The position numbers and the translations under genes are program-made. A DNA stretch of 64,000 bases from NORP294 sp047627915 (lineage in GTDB: Bacteria; Bacteroidota; Bacteroidia; Flavobacteriales_E; Vicingaceae): NCBI GenBank assembly GCA_047627915.1, contig JBLHTZ010000004.1, positions 34,797-98,796 on the forward strand, written 5' to 3'. Below, piece by piece: positions 58,068-64,000 of the stretch; positions within the stretch are counted from its first letter, which is position 1; every line of letters begins with the position of its first letter. The notes under the pieces were generated by a model. It saw nothing but the letters and a program-made list of their open reading frames with translations, was not told the DNA's origin and searched no databases.

Positions 58068-58566
58068 TATCAAAAATAAAAAGATTGTAAAGAATGATCC
58101 TCCGACAGGTGTATTCCTGCTTCTTAGGGGTCGAAAGCATACCAGCGATATATGCAGTATTTCAATGTTAATTCTGTCCGAAAATAGTGCATTTCATCTA
58201 TAAAAATCGGTCATTCGCAATAATACAACATCGATACGATTGTAATCAAGTTTAGAGTTTTCAACTCAACGTTTTGATTATCATAATCATAGCAGCTTTC
58301 GTTGAACTTCACATTTATTCACGTCTATTCAGTTACTCAAATTAATGCTGAAGTGTTAAAATAAGACAATTAAATCATTATTTTTACGAGTACTGTTAAT
58401 ATGAATCTAACCAATCTTTAACAATTGATTTCAACTGACCTGAGATATCAATCTTTCTTAATTTCATCCTTCTCCTGCATTTTTGAAAAGGTATGCTTTC
58501 ATTTGAAGTTTTCAGCGCTTTCGTTTTTCTTTACTTTGCCAATCAGAGCTTTATAGGACTGCTGTT
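58068..58566. other. Long non-coding stretch upstream of giant protein gene
   Basis: About 500 bases with no convincing gene. The only features I see are the 15-base palindrome at 58,275-58,289 and a weak -7 candidate TTACTTTG at 58,531-58,538 (one mismatch to TAnnTTTG), 28 bases before the ATG at 58,567. The length suggests a regulated promoter region for the giant surface protein. Confidence 0.5.
58275..58289. promoter_or_regulatory. 15-base palindrome, Fur-like candidate operator
   Basis: TGATTATCATAATCA is a perfect 7-1-7 palindrome. It differs from the classic Fur 7-1-7 half-site TGATAAT only at the fifth base, symmetrically. It lies about 280 bases upstream of the giant protein ATG. 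Confidence 0.4.
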
Positions 58567-61500
58567 ATGAAATTAAAAACATTACTCTTTCCTGTTTTCT
58601 TGTTTTTTTCTATCAATGCAGTGTTGGGGCAATTTGTAACAGGCTTTCCAAATGCGACCTACCCAGATGAACCAGGCTCAGCTTATGCGATAGAGTTTAA
58701 CGGAGGTGGAGATTATATATCATTACCAGCGAACTCATTCAATTCTTCTCCGGGAGTAACAATTGAAGCTTGGATAAGAAATGTGGGGGGTACAACAAAC
58801 GAAGTCCCCTTATCCATTGCGGCTCAATGGTACATTCGCTTTTTACCTAGCGGTAATTTTATAACTGTATTTGATGGAAATAATGGAGGATCCACGTCAA
58901 TACCCGCTCCTGCAGATGGGAAGTGGCATCACTATGCTGCGGTTCACGATCAAGGAACTACTACAACTTATCTAGACGGTATAGCAGTTGCTACCCACAC
59001 AGAAACCATATCCGCCATTCCTGGTGGCACTCCAAGTTTTATAGGGTCATTATTCACAACAAATAATCAATTCACAGGCAACATAGATGAAGTACGTATT
59101 TGGAATGCAGCACTTGATGCAGCACTCATTCGTGAGTGGATTGCAAAAAAAGTCTCGTCAAGGCATGATAGCATTTCCAGCCTAACAAGTTATTACCGTT
59201 TTGATGAAAACTCAGGAACAACGCTACGGGATTTAACAGGGGGTAATGATGGGACATTCTCTGGCACTCCAAGTTGGATTGGTTCAGGAGCGGCATTGGG
59301 CGACAGTTCAATTTATGCATATCCTGCAGCAAGTCTTTCCCTTGGAAGTCCTCAAAATGATACGCTTGTCCTTTCAAACATTACAGGATCACCCTCGGGA
59401 GCTCACCTCTATTTCGTTAATGACACGGCGATTAATACAGCAACACCACCGGGATTGGATAGTATTTATACCACTTCCTACTTTGGTGCATTTATCGTTG
59501 GAGGGACTTCTCCAACTTATGATGTAGAAATAGTAAATAATTCTACCGTATTGACAGCTAATGAATTATTTGAAGGAAATATAGGTGTCAGAGAAAACAA
59601 TGCTGCACTGTGGGAACAAGGGAATTTAAGCTTTCGAACAAATCCTTTTAGATTAAATGGGTTGACAAACAAAACCGAATTCGCAACAGCAACAGGGGCA
59701 AACAACTCCATAAGTTTTGACGGAATCGACGATTACATTAACATCCCACATGACCCACAATTAAATTTTCCAGGAGCATTTACTGTAGAATTAAGTGTTC
59801 AAACATCTGGTAGCACAAACAGGGTGATGATTGAAAAGAATCAAAATCTAGGTTTCAGTATCCAGCGATCTGCAACAGGTGCTTGGGTTATGGCAGTTAA
59901 TGGCGGTTTTATAACATCAACTACTACAAGCCAAAATGATGGAGAATGGCATCATTTAGCTGTGGTTTATAATGGCCCAGGGAATGGTCAAATGTATATA
60001 GACGGAATCGACGTAACAGCGGCAGGTCCTGGCCCTAATACCCCAAACTTTTCTACCGCAGATTTAAACATCGGAGGTAGAGCGAATACTTTAGCTTTTG
60101 ATGGATCCATTGATGAAGTTCGACTATGGAATAGAGCTCTTTGCATTGAAGAAATTTCCGCCAACAAAAATTGCGCACAACCCGGGAACACTAATAGTTT
60201 AGTCGTTTACTATAACTTTAATCAGGGAGTTGCACAAGGAATGAATTCAATTCATAACACCCTGACTGATTTAAGTGGAAATGCACTAACGGGAGCATTA
60301 ACCAACATGGCATTAACAGGAGCTACTTCCAACTGGAGCATGGGTTCAGATAGTATTAACGGTACCTGCGGCACTTTTTCTGCTAATCCTATTGCGGTTG
60401 CTCAAAACATAACTGTTTACTTAGACGCATTAGGTAATGTAACAATAGCTCCCTCAGATGTTGACAATGGTTCTTCGGTTGACTGCGGAGTTGCTTCTTT
60501 CAGCCTAAATAATAATACTTTTAATTGCAGCGATATTGGTGCTAATGCGGTAATACTAACGGTTACTGGCGGTGGAGGGAATTTTGATACAGCTCCTGCC
60601 ACTGTCACAGTAGAAGATACAACTTCACCAATTGCAATTACACAAAACATCACCGTGCAATTGGACCTCAGTAATAATGCGAGCATTGTTGCTACAGATG
60701 TAAATAGCGGGTCATCAGACAATTGCTCTGCTATTACACTTTCGATTAATGTTACGTCTTTCACTTGTGCAGATGTAGGAACTAACAACGTAATCTTAAC
60801 TGCAACAGATGGTAGTGGCAATACTTCTACTTCAGCGGCAGTGGTTACAGTAGAAGATACAGTTTCTCCTACTGCTGTTGCTCAAAACATCACAGTTCCG
60901 CTAGATGCAACAGGAAATGCTACTATCGTTGGTGCAGATATAGATAATGGTTCAACTGATAATTGCGGACCCCCTGCTCTTACTGTTAGTGTTGGCGCAT
61001 TCACTTGCGCTGACTTGGGCGTTAACAATGTTGTCTTGACCGCTACAGATGGAAGCGGTAATACATCTACTGCTCCGGCAGTGGTTACTATAACAGATAC
61101 AACTCCACCTGCTGCAGTTGTTCAACTTGTAGTGGCCTATTTAGATGGAGCAGGGAATACCTCCATTTCTGCTTCAGATGTTGACAACGGTAGTACAGAC
61201 AATTGCGGAATTTCATCACTTTCACTTAGTAACAGCACATTCACTTGTGCAAGTCTTGGTTTTAACTTTATCACCTTTACAGCTGCGGATGCAAGTAGCA
61301 ACTCTTCTTCTACCGCAGCATTTGTGATCGTCCAAGATACAATTTCACCTACAGCTATTTCTCAAAACATCGCAGCATATTTAGATGGGACGGGTAACGT
61401 TATAGTCCCAGCTGCAGCTATTGACAATGGTTCAACTGATAACTGTGTCACGTTAACATTAAGTTCTAATAATACTGCATTCTCTTGTGCTGATATTGGA

Positions 61501-64000
61501 CCTAACAATGCAACTTTAACTGTTACAGATGCAAGTGGAAATGTTGATTCTGCAAGCGCGGTGATTACTATAGTAGACACACTTCCCTCAAATGTTATTA
61601 CGCAGCCAGTTACTGTTTATTTAGATGCTGCGGGAAATGCGTCAATTACTACTGTCGATGTAGACAATGGCACCACAGATAATTGTGGCTTAGCCGGACT
61701 TACACTTAGCAATAGTACATTCACTTGCGCAGATCTAGGGGCTAATGTGGTTCAACTAATTGCAACAGACATATACGGCAACATTGATTCTGCTGCCGCT
61801 GTAGTAACAGTTTTAGATACAGTCCCTCCTACTGCAGTTGCGCAAAACATCACCGTTTATTTAAATGCTGCAGGAAATGCATCTATTGTTGCTTCAGATG
61901 TAAATAATGGTTCTGCTGATAATTGTAGTGCAATAACCTTAAGTATTGACTCAACCGACTTTGATTGTTCAGAAGTAGGAGCAAACAACGTTAAACTATT
62001 CGTTACAGATGCTAGTTCTAATGTTGACTCTGCTATAGCAGTAGTAACAGTGATTGATTCTATTTCTCCAATTGCTATTGCTCAAAATGTTACAGTTTAT
62101 TTAGATGCTCTAGGTAATGCTTCGGCTACTTCAACTAATGTTGACAATGGGTCGAACGATGCTTGTGGAATAAGCAGTATTGTTTTAGCTAGTGTAACGG
62201 GAACAATCAATGCTACTGCCGCAGAAAATGGAACCTTAACTTTAACTGCGCCTGCAGGAACCCTTATAGACGGAATTATTTTTGCTAGTTATGGAACTCC
62301 TAATGGTACTGCAAATAACTACACGATTGGTGCGTGCCATGCAATAAATAGTATTGCCATAGTTTCCGGTATCGCAATTGGACAAAATTCAGTTGCAATC
62401 CCAGCTACCAACGGGTCGTTTGGAGATCCTTGTACCGGCACTTTGAAAAGACTCTATGTCACGGCAAGTTATTCTTCAGCTCCAGGCAATTATGATTGTT
62501 CTAATATTGGAGTTAACCCGATAAGAATGATTGTTACCGATAATAACACAAATTCAACAACTACTGCTGCAGTAGTAACGGTTAGCGATACCCTTCGACC
62601 AATTGTTGTTACGCAACCAGTAACAGTATTCTTAGATGCTGCAGGGAATGCTTCCATTACAACTACTGATATTGATAATGGTACTACCGACAACTGTGCA
62701 ATAGCCTCTCTTGCTCTTAGCAATAGCTCATTCACTTGTGCTAATGTTGGAACTAACAACGTTCAGTTAATTGCCACCGATGTGAACGGTAACGTTGACT
62801 CTGCTGCCGCAACCATAACGGTTAGTGATACGGTTAGACCTGTCGTTACCACTCAACCAATAACTGTTTTCGTAGATGGGTCTGGGAACGCTTCCATTAC
62901 AATTACTGATGTTGATAATGGGACTGCTGATAATTGTAGTGTTGCTACTCTTGCTCTTAGCAATAGTACGTTCACCTGTGCAGATATTGGGGCGAATACG
63001 GTTCAACTCATCGCTACAGATGTAAACGGTAATGTTGATTCTGCTGCTGCAACAGTCACTGTTAGTGATACCACTTCACCTACTGCTGTGGCACAAAACA
63101 TCACCGTATATCTTGATGGAACAGGGAATGTTACGATCCTTCCTGCTGATGTTGATAATGGTTCTGCTGATAATTGTGGAGTTTCTGCCCTTACAATTAG
63201 CACTTCTGCCTTTACTTGTGCTAATGTTGGTTCGAACAATGTAACCTTAACTGCTACTGACGGAAGTAGTAATACTTCTACTGCTACGGCAGTGGTAACG
63301 GTTAGCGATACCCTTCGGCCAATTGTTGTTACTCAACCAGTCACTGTTTTCTTAGATGCTGCAGGAAATGCTTCCATTACAACTACTGACATAGATAATG
63401 GGACTGCTGATAACTGCGGTGTTGCTACTCTTGCTCTTAGCAATAGCTCATTCACTTGTGCTAATGTTGGAACAAACAACGTTCAGTTAATTGCAACCGA
63501 TGTGAACGGTAATGTTGATTCTGCTGCCGCAACCGTAACAGTTAATGATACAGTTAGACCTGTCGTTATTACTCAACCGGTAACTGTATTCTTAGATGCT
63601 GCTGGAAATGCTTCAATTACAACTACTGACATAGATAATGGGACTGCTGATAACTGCGGTGTTGCTACTCTTGCTCTTAGCAATAGCGCTTTCACTTGTG
63701 CTAATGTTGGAACAAACAACGTTCAGTTAATTGCCACCGATGTGAACGGTAACAGTGATTCTGCTGTTGCTGTTGTAACCGTTAACGATACCACTTCACC
63801 TACTGCAGTGGCACAAAATATCACCGTATATCTTGATGGAACAGGTAATGTTTCTATTCTTCCTGCAGATGTAGATAATGGTTCTGCCGATAATTGTGGT
63901 GTTCCTACCCTTACAATTAGCACTTCTGCCTTTACTTGTGCTAATGTTGGCCCGAACAATGTAACCTTAACTGCTACTGATGGAAGTAGTAATACTTCTG
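58567..64000 (+). CDS. Giant secreted LamG/HYR-repeat protein with nested lectin (3' end beyond window)
   Basis: One open frame of 1811 codons runs from ATG at 58,567 to the window edge with no stop; the 3' end is cut off. A signal peptide (about 1-21, ends NAVLGQ) is followed by a LamG/concanavalin-like domain (about 38-180: YAIEFNGGGDYISL, GKWHHYAAVHD, NIDEVRIWN), a spacer, and a second LamG (about 379-525: NSISFDGIDDYINI, DGEWHHLAVVY, SIDEVRLWN). From about residue 607 there are at least 14 HYR-like modules of exactly 80 residues (YLDAAGNASIT, VDNGSTDNCG, FTCADIG, VTVSDT). One module (starting 62,101) carries a 97-residue insert that is a SUEL-type lectin. It is a large adhesin or matrix protein, probably exported by T9SS with a C-terminal domain outside the window. 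Confidence 0.9.
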   Translation, partial: MKLKTLLFPVFLFFSINAVLGQFVTGFPNATYPDEPGSAYAIEFNGGGDYISLPANSFNSSPGVTIEAWIRNVGGTTNEVPLSIAAQWYIRFLPSGNFITVFDGNNGGSTSIPAPADGKWHHYAAVHDQGTTTTYLDGIAVATHTETISAIPGGTPSFIGSLFTTNNQFTGNIDEVRIWNAALDAALIREWIAKKVSSRHDSISSLTSYYRFDENSGTTLRDLTGGNDGTFSGTPSWIGSGAALGDSSIYAYPAASLSLGSPQNDTLVLSNITGSPSGAHLYFVNDTAINTATPPGLDSIYTTSYFGAFIVGGTSPTYDVEIVNNSTVLTANELFEGNIGVRENNAALWEQGNLSFRTNPFRLNGLTNKTEFATATGANNSISFDGIDDYINIPHDPQLNFPGAFTVELSVQTSGSTNRVMIEKNQNLGFSIQRSATGAWVMAVNGGFITSTTTSQNDGEWHHLAVVYNGPGNGQMYIDGIDVTAAGPGPNTPNFSTADLNIGGRANTLAFDGSIDEVRLWNRALCIEEISANKNCAQPGNTNSLVVYYNFNQGVAQGMNSIHNTLTDLSGNALTGALTNMALTGATSNWSMGSDSINGTCGTFSANPIAVAQNITVYLDALGNVTIAPSDVDNGSSVDCGVASFSLNNNTFNCSDIGANAVILTVTGGGGNFDTAPATVTVEDTTSPIAITQNITVQLDLSNNASIVATDVNSGSSDNCSAITLSINVTSFTCADVGTNNVILTATDGSGNTSTSAAVVTVEDTVSPTAVAQNITVPLDATGNATIVGADIDNGSTDNCGPPALTVSVGAFTCADLGVNNVVLTATDGSGNTSTAPAVVTITDTTPPAAVVQLVVAYLDGAGNTSISASDVDNGSTDNCGISSLSLSNSTFTCASLGFNFITFTAADASSNSSSTAAFVIVQDTISPTAISQNIAAYLDGTGNVIVPAAAIDNGSTDNCVTLTLSSNNTAFSCADIGPNNATLTVTDASGNVDSASAVITIVDTLPSNVITQPVTVYLDAAGNASITTVDVDNGTTDNCGLAGLTLSNSTFTCADLGANVVQLIATDIYGNIDSAAAVVTVLDTVPPTAVAQNITVYLNAAGNASIVASDVNNGSADNCSAITLSIDSTDFDCSEVGANNVKLFVTDASSNVDSAIAVVTVIDSISPIAIAQNVTVYLDALGNASATSTNVDNGSNDACGISSIVLASVTGTINATAAENGTLTLTAPAGTLIDGIIFASYGTPNGTANNYTIGACHAINSIAIVSGIAIGQNSVAIPATNGSFGDPCTGTLKRLYVTASYSSAPGNYDCSNIGVNPIRMIVTDNNTNSTTTAAVVTVSDTLRPIVVTQPVTVFLDAAGNASITTTDIDNGTTDNCAIASLALSNSSFTCANVGTNNVQLIATDVNGNVDSAAATITVSDTVRPVVTTQPITVFVDGSGNASITITDVDNGTADNCSVATLALSNSTFTCADIGANTVQLIATDVNGNVDSAAATVTVSDTTSPTAVAQNITVYLDGTGNVTILPADVDNGSADNCGVSALTISTSAFTCANVGSNNVTLTATDGSSNTSTATAVVTVSDTLRPIVVTQPVTVFLDAAGNASITTTDIDNGTADNCGVATLALSNSSFTCANVGTNNVQLIATDVNGNVDSAAATVTVNDTVRPVVITQPVTVFLDAAGNASITTTDIDNGTADNCGVATLALSNSAFTCANVGTNNVQLIATDVNGNSDSAVAVVTVNDTTSPTAVAQNITVYLDGTGNVSILPADVDNGSADNCGVPTLTISTSAFTCANVGPNNVTLTATDGSSNTS
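62218..62478 (+). other. Nested SUEL-type lectin domain inside a HYR module
   Basis: Coding for AAENGTLTLTAPAGTLIDG, then IIFASYGTPNGTANNYTIGAC, HAINSIAIVSG, IGQNSVAIPATNGSFGDPC and GTLKRLYVTASY. The order GxLxLxxPxG, I-x-F-A-S-Y-G-x-P-x-G, G-x-C-H, F-G-D-P-C, x-K-x-L-x-V matches the SUEL/galactose-binding lectin fold; only some of the usual cysteines are kept. It splits one HYR module between IVLAS and YDCSNIG. Confidence 0.8.
62581..64000 (+). repeat. 720-base higher-order repeat (three modules)
   Basis: Modules follow the order A, A-prime, B, A, A-prime, B. Bases 62,581-63,300 and 63,301-64,000 correspond at an offset of 720: GTTAGCGATACCCTTCG at 62,581 and 63,301, the TTAGACCTGTCGTTA block at 62,834 and 63,554, and GATACCACTTCACCTACTGC at 63,067 and 63,787. 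Confidence 0.85.

Larger units (their letters stand above)
60388..64000 (+). repeat. Tandem HYR-like modules, exact 240-base period
   Basis: The aligned L-D-[AG] codons start at 60,421, 60,661, 60,901, 61,141, 61,381, 61,621, 61,861, 62,101, then 62,632, 62,872, 63,112, 63,352, 63,592 and 63,832. Every step is 240 bases except 62,101 to 62,632, which is 531 (240 plus a 291-base insert). The array continues past the window. Confidence 0.93.

Noticed and set aside
60417..63959. A series of minus-strand and off-frame plus-strand ORFs within the 3' region (for example 60,417-60,821, 63,003-63,239, 63,723-63,959)
   Set aside because: They lie inside the one open plus-strand frame of the HYR repeat protein and recur with the same 240-base period, so they are shadows of the repeats.
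60388..64000. A CRISPR array or satellite, because of the regular spacing
   Set aside because: The repeats are 240 bases, in one open frame and encode recognisable protein modules.
1..64000. tRNA or rRNA genes
   Set aside because: No cloverleaf with a TTCGA-type loop in the right place and no rRNA-like stretch was found by eye; a dedicated search was not possible.

Overview
The window looks like a chromosomal segment of a Bacteroidota bacterium, most likely Flavobacteriales or a close relative. It is AT-rich. It carries a PorP/SprF-type protein, a gliding-motility/type IX secretion (T9SS) type B sorting domain, PD40-OmpA and DUF3078/DUF4197/DUF5777-type genes. Several -7 promoter elements match TAnnTTTG, the known Bacteroidota form. 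I see no tRNA, rRNA, CRISPR array, insertion sequence or integrase.

Region 1 (1-11,780, all minus strand) is a surface polysaccharide locus. It reads from a Wzx-type flippase through a methyltransferase-like protein, a run of GT2 enzymes, two polymerase/ligase-type membrane proteins and two GT4 enzymes. It also holds the wreck of one more GT2 gene (4845-5409). Region 2 (11,908-29,100) is mostly housekeeping: a VWA protein, dxr, rseP, an antiporter, an S41 protease, dCMP deaminase, purN, an iodotyrosine-deiodinase-like flavoprotein, acpP-fabF-rnc, a phosphoglucose/phosphomannose isomerase, lysS, a broken four-helix-bundle gene inside TTAGA-type repeats, hppD and mce.

Region 3 (30,094-41,123, all minus) is the most unusual part. 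It is a head-to-tail cluster of a 1299-residue phage-tail-fibre-like protein with an S74 self-cleaving chaperone, a small partner protein, a T9SS type B protein, a PorP/SprF-like barrel, a TPR-PD40-OmpA protein and a membrane-anchored adenylate cyclase fused to an HD domain. I read it as a candidate dedicated surface-fibre export or anchoring unit with a built-in cyclic-nucleotide output. That reading is inference.

Region 4 (41,239-58,008) holds an MsbA-like ABC exporter with a glycosyltransferase, rbfA with a LolC/E-like permease, dus, a CPBP protease, a TM2 protein, superoxide dismutase, a PhoD-like phosphatase, a small c-type cytochrome cluster with a beta-barrel, a membrane metallophosphoesterase, MscS and a DUF3078 protein. 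Region 5 (58,567 to the window end) is one giant secreted protein that runs off the edge. It has a signal peptide, two LamG-like domains and at least 14 HYR-like modules with an exact 240-bp period. A SUEL-type lectin domain is nested inside one module, and a 720-bp higher-order repeat covers the 3' part.

The genes are tightly packed. Four of seven convergent pairs share the same four bases TTAA as overlapping stop codons.
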